From positions 9,565,501-9,629,500 of the forward strand of contig OX327693.1 in NCBI GenBank assembly GCA_946807835.1: a DNA stretch of 64,000 nucleotides. The letters run 5' to 3'. The notes under the pieces were generated by a model that saw only the letters and a list, made by a program, of their open reading frames with translations, had not been told where the DNA came from and did not search any database. Of the stretch, positions 34,977-46,656 are shown piece after piece. The position numbers and the translations under genes were made by a program. Source of the stretch: Ailanthus altissimus (taxonomy: Eukaryota > Streptophyta > Magnoliopsida > Sapindales > Simaroubaceae). Every line of letters begins with the position of its first letter. Position 1 is the first letter of the stretch.

Positions 34977-35467
34977 TGTCATAGACTTTTCGAGAACTGT
35001 ACAGCCTTAGATGCGTTGTGTACTAAGCAAGCTTGAAAATTACACAAAAAAGAGAAGCAAACATGCTCACAAGGTGTTTGAGAAAAAGCTATCTATATTC
35101 CTGAAGAAAATATAAGCTATGAGATGCTTTGTACAATTGTGGATATCCCCATTTTATACTACTAGCTCTACACAATTAATGGCTAGGATTTAAGATGCTA
35201 TACAATGATTTAATGGTGTACATACAAGATGGAATAATATGCTTCGGAATATTCCTAAATGCCATCACATATGCTGTGAAATATTCCCCTGCTAAATAGG
35301 GGTTTACAACCCTAATAAGTTGCAGGCCAAGCCCGTATCTCTATCTAAACAATGAGCCTTCTAGAAACTCCAGATTACATAGCGCTCCATGGTCTAAGTA
35401 GCCTCCAGCAGGCTTAGTCGTGCACTAAGTGCTCGAGAAAATGCTTACAAGCACTTGAAGTGTGACA
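34977..35467 (-). repeat. 3' LTR of the chromovirus, 491 bp
   Basis: Begins TGTCATAGAC and ends TGACA. It matches 41457-41947 along its length; over the first 215 bases I count about 26 differences (roughly 12%), many C/T and A/G transitions, so the insertion is old. Confidence 0.93.
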
Positions 35468-35477
35468 TTCTCCTCTA
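35468..35477 (-). other. Polypurine tract of the chromovirus
   Basis: On the - strand reads TAGAGGAGAA directly before the 3' LTR, the usual site where plus-strand DNA synthesis starts. Confidence 0.75.
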
Positions 35478-36925
35478 CCAAATTCACATGACGTCTTTAT
35501 CGCGTCTTTGTTGAAACTCGTGCACCTTGCTCTCAAACTGTCACAGTGTATTTTTGGGTTCTTAGCTTGCTTCGCTATCGGGTAATCCTTTCCACTTGAA
35601 GAAATACTTACGACTCAGATGGTAGTTCTTTTTTCGTACTGTCCTCACATTACGGATAAGTTTTGCCTCTTTGTCGTAAGATGTGAAAACCCTAATGGTG
35701 CCCTGGTTTGTGACGCACGCTCCGTGTCACTCGCGTCACCATGGGATGGCTTTAGGCAGCTTGCATAAAACACCAGATGTAGCCGAAGTCTCGAAGGTAA
35801 CTTTACCTTGTACGAGACATTGCCAACCCTTTTGGCAATAAGAAATGGCCATTCATATTTTCGAACAAGACCCTTATGAAGTGAGCGTGTAGACTTGTGC
35901 TGCATCGAAAGAATGTTTACCATCACCAAGTCTCTTATACTGTACTCAAAATGCCTCCACTTTTTGTTACCCATTTCTTCATCTGTTTTGTCGCCTTATC
36001 TAGATACACCCACGCTTTGTCCGATTGATCTTACCAGGACTTTGTAGCTTTGTAAGCTATAGGACTCCTCCCATATCATTGGATAGAGCACGTGTAGCGT
36101 GAGAGGTTACTGGCTAGTAGTTAGCTCAAATGGGCTTTGGTTCGTCAATTCACTTCGTTGCAAGTTGTATGAGAACTATGCCACATCGAGTAACTTAACC
36201 CAATCTTGTTGATTTGCACTCACAAAGTGCCACAAGTACAGCTCTAGTAAACACATTCACCCTCTTGACCTGCCCATCCATCTGTAGGTGAAAGCTAGTG
36301 GAAAAACGAAGCTCCGATCCCATGAGATTGAACAACCTCGTTCAGACTCTCTCCATAAACCTCGCATCACGATCGCTTACTATTACCCTTGGCAAACCTC
36401 AATACTTGACTATGTGCTTAAAGAAAAGTCTCGTTGTCTTTTCCGCACTATACTCCTTAGGCGCTGGTATAAAAGTATCATACTTAGAAAATCAATCTAC
36501 TACCACAATGATAGTCTTATATCCCTCGGACTTTGGTAAGGCTACGATGAAATTCATAGAGATGCTTTCCCAAGGTCTTTAAGGTATGGGAAGTGGCTTG
36601 AGTAGCCCTGCGGGACTTCTTTGCTCGATCTTATCTTGTTGGCTCACGAGAAAATTCTTGATAAACTGTTATATCTCTTTCCACATGTATGGCTAATAGT
36701 ATACCGTCTCCAATAAGGTGCGTATATGCTGCTGTTCTGGATGTCCTGCCCATTTTGTTTCATGACACTCCTTAATGAGGTTATGCCATAAGTTTTCCCA
36801 CTTTGGCACGTATATCCAATGACCCTTGGTGTAAAGAAGCCCATCTTCTACCCAAAATCGTTGAGTCTTCCCTTCATGTGCTTGGGCAGAAAGCTGTATG
36901 GCTACGAGATCATGCTTCATTCCCT
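35478..36925 (-). pseudogene. Chromovirus integrase with C-terminal chromodomain
   Basis: Integrase inserts the cDNA into the chromosome. The N-terminal zinc-binding part lies about 36925-36660 (KECHETKWAGHPEQQHIRTL, then VSQQDK). The core shows SMNFIVALPKSEG near 36550, where the family has MDFI, so the first catalytic D is N; VSDRDARFM keeps the second D; GQVKRVN near 36265-36285 has K where the family has E. The C-terminal part at 35645-35974 includes LVMVNI and KVGNVSYKVKLP-like text. Beyond it YFFKWKGLPDSEAS (35565-35606) is a clear chromodomain core, followed by a stop. It is dead by several criteria. Confidence 0.9.
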
Positions 36926-37685
36926 CCTAAATTAGACTGAGTAAATCCCCTTTCAGCTTGCTTATAGTTGCTAACTTAGCCTTTCGGCTTAAGGTATCCC
37001 CCCACACATTCGCCTTCTCTGGTTTGTACTTGAGCTCATTATCGAACGCCGCTAGAAAATCCTGCCACCTAGCTTGCTTTGGGCTGAGTTTCTTCTGACT
37101 TTGAAAGTAACTCGTTGCTATGTTGTCCATCATCACTATGAATTTTTTCCTAAGCAAATAGTGCCACTAAGTACGTAGGCAGTAGATAACCCCCGTCATC
37201 TTCTTCTCTTGTACTGTATAACGTCTATCAATCTCATTGAGTTTTCGGCTCTCATACATCATCGGATGGTCTTATTGCATCAAAACACCACAAATGGCAA
37301 ACTTAGATGCATCAGTATGTACCTCATACGGTAACAAGTGGTTCGGCAATGCTAGAACCGGCTCCTTGATCACCGCTTTCTTCAATCGATCAAAAGCCCC
37401 TTGGAACTCCTTTGTCTACTCCTATGCTTTTGTCTTCTTCAATAGGTCGGTAAAGGATGCAGCAATGGTAGAGTAGCTTTTGATGAATCTCTGATAATAA
37501 TTGACTAACTCAAGGAAAGACTGCAGCTCGGTAACACTCATGGGTGCCTCCCAATCCACTATAGCGTGAATCTTCACCCTATCCATCATCAACTTGCCAT
37601 CTTTGATCTTGTGACCCAAAAAGTCTACCTTTAGCTTGGTAAATGAGCACTTATCCCTTTTTATATACAGTTCATTCTTACGGAG
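36926..37685 (-). pseudogene. Chromovirus RT C-terminus and RNase H
   Basis: Continues the reverse transcriptase after the nested LTR: KNELYIKRDKCSF, VDFLGHKIKDGKL, FLELVNYYQRFIKSYSTIAA (37422-37685) are the RT thumb region. RNase H and connection follow to about 36926, with SPKQARWQDFLAAFD and LKYKPEKANVWGDTLSRKA. Stops interrupt it between 37157 and 37422. Confidence 0.9.
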
Positions 37686-39051
37686 TGTTGTGTATTTTGT
37701 ATTACACAAACTAATGCAAGTATATGTTATTGCAACAAGTAATATATGATGAGAAAAGTGTTGATCCCACGAAAAATTATTATTACTATTTGCTAAGTAC
37801 TAAAATTGTGTCCTCATACTCTTATTCAAGCTATATGCAATTCAATGATTTTGATATCTAAACTAACTAAACAAAAAAAAAAAATAATTACAAGAATTGA
37901 GCAAAGAGAACAAACATGATAGCACTAATACTCAAATGCCTAGGATTACAATAATCCCTCAATATTTCACTTGAATTCAATTACTCCCCTTAGAATTATC
38001 AATATGAATGTTAACCAAGAACTCTAATATCCTCACAAGCCTTTTTTGATGGTCAAGTGAGTATATCTCATTCAATTAATCATCAATATTCCTATGATAA
38101 TCAAGTTGAAATAAGATTCATTAAGTTCAAGCTCTCTAAATGGTCATATATACCATATGAGTATATTCCTATCTCATATGAAACTCATGTTTTTACACAA
38201 TGATCATACATTAATCTATTCATAGCCAAAACAAATTCCATTTTCCAAGTTCATTAAGATTTCCAAATCAATCTAATCCATTGTCATGTAATTAGAAGCA
38301 TTAAGAATAGAACAAATTGAACAATTCAATACTAATATGATAAATAAGGGAAAATAATCAATCCAAGCTACATATTGAGTTCACATTGTAATCCTAATAA
38401 TAAAATTTAGTTCATAATTGAAAACATAAGTTCAGAGCATCTAACAACATCATTATACATAGTACAATCAACAACAAATACGAAATTGAAGAGAAGAGGA
38501 AATTTTCCTTAATGCAATAGTGATATTGTTCTTTTAAAATATATAATTTCTTCTTGTTGATGTTGATTCTTGCTTCGAAGACCTAAATGAAGTATTATAT
38601 TCATGCTCTCTACTCCCAATCTATTATTGGCTCAATAATGGACGTTTATATAGGTTTAGGGTTTTAATATAGGACAAAAATGCCCCTAAAGAGTGCTCAG
38701 CATCTAGTGTCACGGCATTTGGATTCAATGCCGCAACATTAAGGTGTTTTATAGTTACTGATTGTAGTGCTCCACCGAATACCCTGGCGCTGCACTGTAG
38801 CACATTGTAGCAGGTAAATAGTAAACTTATGTACTATTTATTGGCACTATTTATATTTTTTGCTGTTTAGTCTCATCTCGGATTCTCATATCAAATAACT
38901 CCGTTTGCATCCGGTTTCTGATATTTTTGCTTCGATAGTGCTTAAACCTATAAAACAATATTAATATGCATAAATAGCCAAATTATTGGGATAAATTGAA
39001 AAAACATCAAGTTTAAGAGGATAAAATATTTTACACAATTACGCCCTATCA
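37686..39051 (-). repeat. Solo LTR, 1366 bp, nested in the chromovirus RT
   Basis: Bounded by TG and CA and by perfect 5-bp copies of CGGAG (37681-37685 and 39052-39056), which were one CGGAG in the codons for KMLRKN of the chromovirus. There is no coding frame and no internal LTR pair, so it is what remains after recombination between two LTRs. On the - strand it starts TGATAGGGCGTAATTGTG and contains a TATA-like CCTATATAAACG near 38648-38659, which suggests - orientation. The start resembles LTRs of Tat/Athila-type gypsy elements; that is from memory and unproven. Confidence 0.88.
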
Positions 39052-39056
39052 CGGAG

Positions 39057-40180
39057 CATCTTCAAAATAGATTGTAAATGTTTCACATGCTCTTCAAGAG
39101 TGTTACTGTAGATAATAATGTCGTCTAAGTACACGATGATGAATTTGTCAAGGAAGGGCTAGAGTATGTTGTTCATCAATGTGAAGAAGGTGGACAGTGC
39201 ATTTATGAGGCCAAACGGTATGGCAAGAAACTCAAATGCCCCATAACGTGTCACACAGGTAGTTTTCTGTTCATTACCATCGGCTATTCGGACTTGATGA
39301 TAACTCGATCTCAAGTCTAGCTTTGAAAAGTATTTTGCCTACCCTAATTGATCAAATAAGTTAGCAATTAAGAGAATGGGATACCTATTTTTGACGATGA
39401 CTTTGTTCAGTGCCCGACAGTCTATACATAGCTGCAATAAATTGTCATGCTTGCGCTGAAAAAGCACGGGCGCTCCTTAGGGTGCCTTGGATGGTTGGCT
39501 AGCATCTAACAACTCCTTGAGCTGCTTCCACAACTCCGTTAACTCTAGTGGCGACATTCGGTAAGGCGCTTTGGCTGAGGGCTTAGTTCCTGGCTCCAGC
39601 TTACTCTCGTGGTCGATCACCCGTCTTGTTGGTAATTTCTGTGGTAGTGCTGTTGGTATCACGTTTTTGTACTGCTCAAGCACCTTCGTGATCTTTTCTA
39701 GAAGCTCATCTACTCTTTCATTCCCTTCATCATCCGCCTCTCATATAGTGGCGAGGTATGTCTCTTCCCCTTGCTTGGATCCCATTTTCAATTGCATGGA
39801 GGAAATAAGAGTGGTGTGGGTGTTAGGCTTAGATTGCCCATCTTCGGGCTTGTCTACTGTCGGTATAATGTATGGTCCTCCCTCCAAGATACATATATAG
39901 TTGTGTCAGAAAAGTGGTACCATATTAAACTGTAGTAAAAAATCCATACCAAGAATAACGTCAAAATTATTGAGAGGTGCTACCAAAAAGTTTACTTTAT
40001 CGCTCCATTTTCTGAGGCGCATTTTGACTCCACGAATGACCCTGTCTAGTGGTTTGACTGCAGCATTCATGATCTTGAGGTAACTAATCCCTTTCTCCAT
40101 TGAGACCCAAGCGCTCCACTTCTGCACACTTGAGAAAGTTATGAGTAGCTTCTACATCCACTAGCGCTTAAGTTTTCTTC
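39057..40180 (-). pseudogene. Chromovirus protease and RT N-terminal half
   Basis: Aspartic protease near 40180-39906: ALVDVEATHNF in place of the family's ALVDTGATHNF, so the catalytic DTG triad is DVE and the enzyme is inactive; VNFLVAPLNNFDVILGMDFL follows. RT spans about 39700-39057: [54 protein letters not shown], and an intact active site YLDD at 39120-39131. A stop sits in place of Q in the SQPSKAP region (39477) and another near 39340. It was split from the rest of RT by the nested LTR. Confidence 0.9.
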
Positions 40181-40324
40181 TCGTTAATGTAGGTTCAACG
40201 TACATTAGCACCTTTTTCGTTGGCACACAGGCTACCTGCTTGGCACTAAGGGCATTGATCAGCTGCATACATCTAAATTGTCCCTGTTTGCCTGTTTGTT
40301 AAGCCTTAACATTACATTGATAGC

Positions 40325-41440
40325 CTTCTTCTTTGGACAGTCCTTCACCCAATAATCCTCGTCGCAAAGAAAATAGCTAGATCTCGGCTTTTTCTTACCA
40401 TTGTGCTTCTGCTCTCTCCCTGTGGGTGGTTGACCTTTTTCCTCATTATCTTGCAGAGGGTGAGACTCCTTGGCTTCCCTACATTTGCTGTGATTGGGCT
40501 TTGCATTCTTGAACTTTCCTACATCGCTCTTGTGATAATCTATTAGCGTTTCTGCAATGTGAGGACTTTAGATATATTCTGTACTCTTCGTTGCTTCAGC
40601 TCATTGGATGCCCATGTTTGCAATCCGTCAAGAAAATTGAACAGCAAGTCCTCTTCACTCATGTTGGGGATCTGCAACATCAATAGAGAGTACTCCTTCA
40701 CATACTCGCTAATAGACTTGGTCTGTCTTAACTTCTTTAGTCGTTTTCCAGCATCGTGCGCCACATTCTCCGAATAGAATTGACGCTTCTTCTCTTGCTG
40801 CAACTCTATCCAGGTGTTGATGGTGCAAGTACCATTGTGAATCTCCTCACTTTTCCTATGCCACCACTGAATTGCATGGTCAGAGAAATATAAGGTTGCG
40901 GTATTTACCTTACCCTCGTCCCGTATGCCCAAGGTGTTAAAGTATCCCTCCATCTACCAAAAGTAATTATCGAGCTCTTTGGCATTCTACTTTTTGTTGA
41001 ACTCATTGGGCTTAGAAGCATCAACCCTCAGTGTAGCCACCATAACTTAGGCGGCAACAGACCTATCCACCTGCTTGCATAACACCACGTCCTCTTTGAT
41101 AGTCTCAAACCCTTGAAGTAGCTCTTCAACTTGAGTTTGAATCTTGTCCATTGTGGTGTAGACCTAGTCTTGAAAAGCCTTGATCCATTCTCGTTGCTCA
41201 TCAGTATAAGTCTTGATGGATGTGTTGACGAGGGAGCGTAGCTTGTTTCATTGATCCGCAAGGCAATCTACCTCCTTTCCCACAACGCCATTAAGCATTT
41301 TCACCATGATCCTTAGATCATGGCCAAGATCAACGGTTTTTTTGCGAGGTATACTGCGCGCTTATTAGTTTGGGGTTTCTACCCTTCTCTTCAGTCAACT
41401 TTGACAATGTTGTAGCATCTTTCCCCATCTTCTTTGAACC
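40325..41440 (-). pseudogene. Chromovirus gag (capsid and nucleocapsid)
   Basis: Gag forms the particle. The capsid segment at 40543-40953 reads MEGYFNTLGIRDEGKVNTAT, IQWWHRK, SISEYVKEYSLLMLQIPNMS and FLDGLQTWASNELKQ, typical of the retrotransposon gag domain. An N-terminal piece lies at 41028-41261. A nucleocapsid zinc knuckle near 40330-40380 reads FLCDEDYWVKDCPKKKA, with the histidine replaced. Stops at 40951 and elsewhere separate the pieces. Confidence 0.88.
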
Positions 41441-41442
41441 TA

Positions 41443-41454
41443 GCTTTGATACCA
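41443..41454 (-). other. tRNA-Met primer binding site of the chromovirus
   Basis: On the - strand reads TGGTATCAAAGC, one base from TGGTATCAGAGC, the complement of the initiator tRNA-Met 3' end. It lies two bases from the LTR. Confidence 0.9.
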
Positions 41455-41456
41455 AA

Positions 41457-41947
41457 TGTCATAGACCTTTCGAGAACCATACCGCCTTAGACGCGTTGTA
41501 CGCTAAGCAGCCTAGAAAATCACACAAAGAAGAGAAGAAAACACACTCACAAGGTGTTTGAGAAAAAGCTCTCTATATTGTTGAAGAAAATACAAGCTAT
41601 GAGATGCTTTGTACAACTGAAGGTGTCCCCCTTTTATACTACTAGCTCTACACAATTAATGGCTAGGATCTAAGATGTTATACAATAATTTAACCATGTA
41701 TATACAAGATGGAATAATATGCTCTAAAATATTCTTAGCCACCATTACATATGTTGTGGAATATTCCCCTGCCAAATATGGGTTTACAACTCTAATAAGT
41801 GTAGGTCAAGCTCGTATCTCCATCCCAAACAATGGACCTTCTAGAAACTCCGGTTCACGTAGCACTGCATAGTCCAAGTAAACTCCAGCAGGCCTAATCG
41901 CACACCAAGTGCTCGAGAAAATGCTTGAGAGCATTTGAAGCGTGACA
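41457..41947 (-). repeat. 5' LTR of the chromovirus, 491 bp
   Basis: Partner of 34977-35467, same length, with TGTCA and TGACA ends. On the - strand it would carry the promoter of the element. Confidence 0.93.
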
Positions 41948-42800
41948 TTAGGCATCTTGTTGCAAAATTAAGGGTTGATAATTTTGCTAGTTAGTCCATT
42001 TGATGAAGGTTAATTAGTCTAACTTATAAAGAGTCGAGATTTTCTCAGCCAGGGAGAATGATGTGGAACAAGAAAGTTTGATTTTTGGATTTTAAGAGTT
42101 ACTTTTATCTTTTTCGTTTCTAGTTTGTTTAGGTTTTATTTTTAGTTTGTATGAGTTGTACTAAACTTTGATTTAGTTTTCTTGAAGTAATTTTCCTCAA
42201 GTGATTTCCTAATACAATTAGGTCTTTGGCCACTATGAAAAAGGCTTATACTTTAATTTGACAGCATATTTCGAAGTTCATAGGGATTATTATATAAAGT
42301 GATTGGTCTTATCTCCTAATTTCTCCTCTTTCTTCCTTTATTATTTATGCTTATGCACGTCATATTTGATATAAATGCTTATGCACGTCACATCATAAGA
42401 GTTCTCAGCTCTTTAGATGGGACATTTCTAGGCCTAAAGGCAAATGAGGGTTTGGGATTGAAAATTTAGAGAAAAAAAGGGGGGCACTTCCACTAAATTG
42501 CTTTGGAGACTCTCGTGACTCTCTTTGGCATGTAATAACTGTTGAAGTCTTAAGAGAATGATTATTTACATTTAGATATTATTAAAAATAAATAATAGAA
42601 GTTATTCATTTAAATTTATATTTGCAATTTTGATTATTTTTATTCAAATATTATGAACTTTCTTGATTATTATATGCAATGTTAAACTTAGTATATAATA
42701 ATTATATACAAAAGAATTAAATTTAAGCATAATAATTTGAACAAGTCCTTAGTTTGAATAGAGATGAAAATTTTATTTTGATAAACTATAAGTGTGATTC
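41948..42800. other. Unassigned stretch, possible retroelement 3' end
   Basis: Near 42040-42062 is CAGCCAGGGAGAATGATG, a purine-rich phrase like those before the 3' LTR of many plant retrotransposons, followed by TGTGGAAC. No partner LTR was found. The last 100 bases may already belong to the copia-3 LTR. Confidence 0.35.
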
Positions 42801-44227
42801 ATTTGCATATTATATACAATGATCTTATCTAGATCATTCTATGTGTTGATATATAAAATAGAGGCGCTTTGTATAATATTAATTATATAGGACTAGATCA
42901 CGATAAAATTAATTCTTTGTTAATCTTCGTTAGTAAAGAGAATTTTTTTTTATCACAATATAATCATATATGAATTAACTTTAATCCTGAGTGATTAATG
43001 AACTCCTATTCATTGAGTTAAGTTTATTAATTTACATAGGAAAGATTGTAAAATATATTAAATCAATTACTAAGTATTTTATAAATATAACAAAATGTTT
43101 GGTTGAAAATATTTTTCACAGATATGAAATTCACTCATTCTGAAAAAAAGTTAGATAAGTTGTTCACTTGACAATTGATCATGGTCTTGAACATAATGAG
43201 CGCTCAATTTTATTTAAGAGTTAAAAAATATAATAAATTTGTGAATTTTATAAGTTAAATGTTCAAAAGATAATCAATATGGATCAAGATATAATTAGAG
43301 AGGTTAATGGATACTCAACCTACCTTTAATTATGAATACTTGTGGATGATTGATCTATATGAAATGATTATTAAATAAACAAAAATAATTTTCTATTTTA
43401 TAATTTATCTGGAAAATTAAGAGTTCAATTATATATTTTTAGTGGAGTAATATAAAGTTAATAAATAAAATTATAATTATTAAAGAGTTTAATTAAATAA
43501 TTTAATTTATTAGAGCTTAATTTTGTAGGTCCATCATTTTTTCATACTAGCTTTATAAACACAAAAATTGACTATTGAATTAATTGTTAGATCTAAAATA
43601 TTAGTTCCCAAGTTTAATTTTGATTAAACTTATTAGGATCAATTAATTAATTATATTGACTCATGTTTAATTTAATTAAATCCATTGGGCTCAATTAATT
43701 TGTTGGCGCAATCCATAAATAGTTATAGAATTAAATAATTATATTATTTAATTAAGTTAAATAATTAAATTATTTGGATAATTTTGAATTATCTAAATTA
43801 TTTAATTAGAGATAACATAAGATATTATAATAATTCTTATCGAATAACGATTTATTCTTTAATTATCTAAATTAAAATAATATAAATATATCATTTATTT
43901 TAATTCTATTAGGATTAAAAATTTAAATAAAATAAGGATTCTTGCACTATAAAAAACAATTTTTAAAATCACTTTTACGTGTTCTTCTTTAGTGCTTCCC
44001 TTTAGGCTAAATAATTTTTTGTAAAAAAAAAAAATTAAGAATACAAAATTTAGATTTTATTTAATTTATCAACTCGCCCATACGAGTAGTCTATTGGTGG
44101 GAGATACAACGTGAAAAATATGTTGGTATTAATAAAAATATTAGTGAAAAATTCACGATTGAAATATTTTTCTTATACTTTCTTATTGTAAATTAAAATA
44201 GACATTTTTTTTTAAATCGTTCATACA
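42801..44227 (+). repeat. 5' LTR (at least 1427 bp) of copia-3
   Basis: Matches 54136-55592 in the same direction along its whole length, for example ATCATTCTATGTGTTGA near the start, CTTGCACTATAAAAA near 43943-43957 (likely TATA region) and TGTAAATTAAAATAGACAT near the end. It ends in CA directly before a primer binding site. The similarity starts abruptly at 42801/54136, so the true LTR may begin further left in one copy. Confidence 0.85.
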
Positions 44228-44229
44228 AT

Positions 44230-44241
44230 TGGTATTAAAAC
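44230..44241 (+). other. tRNA-Met primer binding site of copia-3
   Basis: TGGTATTAAAAC, three bases from TGGTATCAGAGC, two bases after the LTR end. The following CTAAGCTCATG matches the common continuation CCAAGCTCATG. Confidence 0.75.
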
Positions 44242-44692
44242 TAAGCTCATGTTTATTTTAATTTAGTAATTACGAATTTTATTTTGTATTCTTGATGAGT
44301 AGACACATATTAATGGTATTATTATTTTTTTATTTATGGATGAATGGTTATAAATTATTATATGGACTAATAGTTTTAGTCATTAATTATATGGTCTTTT
44401 AAATTTAGAATTAATTAGGTCAATTTTTATAAACTATAAAGGATATAAGATTTCTTATAATATATTTTTTTTAATATTGTAATTAAAAACATGTAATGAA
44501 GAAAGTTCAACTGACGAAAGAAGAAAATTGGCGAATTCAAAAAAAAAAAAAGAAAGAAAGAAGAAAAGTGGCTTTTTTTATTATCAAATCACTAAAAGAC
44601 GTTAAGCACTGTCTGTCAGCGTTTTAGAAGGAAAAACATTTTTCTTCAAATTGGAAAAGAATAAGTAGAGCCACTATCGCTGATACCAGTCC

Positions 44693-44896
44693 TGCCAAAA
44701 GGCAAGCCTCCCCTGCTGGGCCGGGCGTGGCCCAAGGCTACGCTAAGCCTACTAGACAAGTGTAGTTTTGGGTCACACGAGACCCAAAATAAAAGGCCAG
44801 CGTGGCCTTAGGCCACACTTATGCTGCACAGCAGCATAGCCACGGTCCAGGACTATTTTAAACAGTAATTATGCAGTAACTTGGCCCTGCCAAGTT
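44693..44896. other. Row of seven short perfect hairpins in the copia-3 leader
   Basis: GC-rich island in AT-rich DNA, about 450 bases after the PBS. Perfect stems: TGCC/GGCA (44693-44704), GGGCC/GGCCC (44718-44733), AGGCT/AGCCT (44735-44750), TTTTGGGTC/GACCCAAAA (44766-44789), AAGGCCA/TGGCCTT (44793-44809), TATGCTGC/GCAGCATA (44820-44838) and AACTTGGC/GCCAAGTT (44878-44896), with loops of 3-6 bases. Leaders of retroelements often fold for packaging or dimerisation, so that is one possible role; a small inserted palindromic element is another. Confidence 0.8.
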
Positions 44897-45451
44897 CATA
44901 GCCCCAATAATTTTTATAAAAAATTATTATATGAAATATAATTATTATTTTTAGAGATATACTCAAATATAATTATAGATATATAATGATATTTTATTAG
45001 AGATCAAGGACAACTCAAAGAGAAGAAGTTACTAAAAATTTAAAATTGTTTCATAATTTTTGTATTTTATTTTTTATTCTTAAAAATTTAAAAGATTCGG
45101 TCAACACTATTATTTTATATTTTATTTTATGTGATGATTTATATTATAAAATATATTCTTGTATTATAACATGCCATTTAGATTTAAGATGTGCCTACTC
45201 AATGTATTATAATATGTCATGAATACATGTGTCATTATTTTATTTCTAATTAAAATAGTTTTAGTTTAAATTTAATAAAATTGACACATAATATACTAAT
45301 TAGTTATTAGATTTAATTAAAATAGTTTTAATTTATCTAATAAAGAATTATTATTTTTAATTAAATTAAATTAAATTTAATTGATTTCATAATTGGTATA
45401 AATAATATGAATTAGATTTAATTAGTTGAATTCGGTAATTCACATTGGACT

Positions 45452-46656
45452 TAGGGATAGCTGCGGACAGGGTTTGGGACGGATACCCTTAAACCCGTAT
45501 CTGCATCTGCTTAAAAAATAAACTACCAAATCTTTTTCAAACCCGCAACGGGTTTGGAGTTCTATTACCAAACCCGCAACGAGTTATCTATGAATTTTAA
45601 GCGGGTTTTGAATTGATATAATAAAAAATAAAATTATAACCTTAATTTAATTAAAACTCTATAAAATATAGCAATTAAAATAATATCAATTATCATTTCA
45701 ATTTTATTTATGTTAAATGTTATAATTTTAATTTTAATTTTAATTTAATTACATTAAATGCTATAATTTCAAATCCAATTTCGATTTCAATTACGTTAAA
45801 TATAATAACTCCAAATCTAATTATGATTTTAATTATGTTAAATATTATAATTATAATTCTAATTTCGATATCTATTACATTAAATATTATAATTCTAATT
45901 TCAATTTTAAATTAAATTACGTTAAAATATTATAATTTCAATTTTAGTTTTAATTATGTTAAATGTTATAATTCTAAATCCAATTTCGATTTCAATTACG
46001 TTAAATGTTATATTTCCAAATCTAATTTAATTTATGTTAAATATTTTAATTTTAATGCCAATTTTATTTTTATTTACATTAAATGTTATAATTTTAAATT
46101 CAATTTTAATTTCAAATCTAATTTTAATTTCAATTACAATAAATGTTTTCATTTCAAATCCAATTTTATTTATGTTAAATGTTTAATTCTAATTACAACT
46201 ACAATTTTAATTATGTTAAATGTTATAATTTTAAATCCAATTTCAATTACGTTAAATATTAAATATTTTAATTCTCATTCTAATTCTAATTCTAATTTTA
46301 ATTACTTTAAATGCTATAATTTCAATTTCAATTACAATCATTAGCCCTTTTAAATTAATTTTATTGAACAGTATGAGTGACGTCAAATCAAATATAAACC
46401 TTTTGATGTGATCTAAAAATAAATGCAAAAAACTCATAATTTTATTTTTCTATAAAAATAATTTAAAAAAATTTAAAAATTATAGTATGTGCAGATACCT
46501 GTTGCGGGTATCTATGAATTTTTTCACCAAACATGTACCCGTACCAAATCTGTTGCAGGTGTTAATTTTATATATTAAACCTGTACAAAATCCGCTTCAA
46601 GTATTACCAAATCTTTCCCAATGCGAGAGAGTTTACAAGTAATTTTGCCATCCCTA
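45452..46656. mobile_element. hAT-like non-autonomous element, 1205 bp, carrying a minisatellite
   Basis: Flanked by perfect 8-bp ATTGGACT (45444-45451 and 46657-46664). The ends are short inverted repeats, TAGGGATAGC on the left and TAGGGATGGC on the other strand at the right, close to the TAGGGATGAAA-type ends of Ac-like hAT elements. Inner flanks have CCCGCAACGGGTTTGG and ACCTGTTGCGGGTATC-like words. The middle (about 45690-46320) is a roughly 40-bp degenerate tandem repeat around ACGTTAAATGTTATAATT. There is no coding frame. It sits between the PBS and gag of copia-3, so it inserted after that element. Confidence 0.85.
45690..46320. repeat. AT-rich minisatellite inside the hAT-like element
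   Basis: Imperfect units of roughly 35-45 bases, alternating TTAAATGTTATAATT with TCTAAATCCAATTTC and TCAATTACG. The same repeat makes up 26766-27560. Confidence 0.85.

Larger units (their letters stand above)
34977..41947 (-). mobile_element. Chromovirus (Ty3/gypsy), structurally complete, with nested solo LTR
   Basis: A - strand LTR retrotransposon with two 491-bp LTRs, PBS, gag, protease, RT, RNase H, integrase, chromodomain and PPT in the expected order. Without the nested 1366-bp LTR it is about 5.6 kb. The chromodomain places it among the chromoviruses, which use it to target chromatin on integration; the short LTRs and tRNA-Met priming are compatible with Reina- or Tekay-like lineages, but I cannot choose. 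Flanks CTAG (34973-34976) and TTAG (41948-41951) may be a decayed target duplication. Confidence 0.92.

Noticed and set aside
33917..42800. One very large composite element covering copia-2 and the chromovirus
   Set aside because: Each has its own LTR and PBS, and the chromovirus LTR pair is self-consistent.
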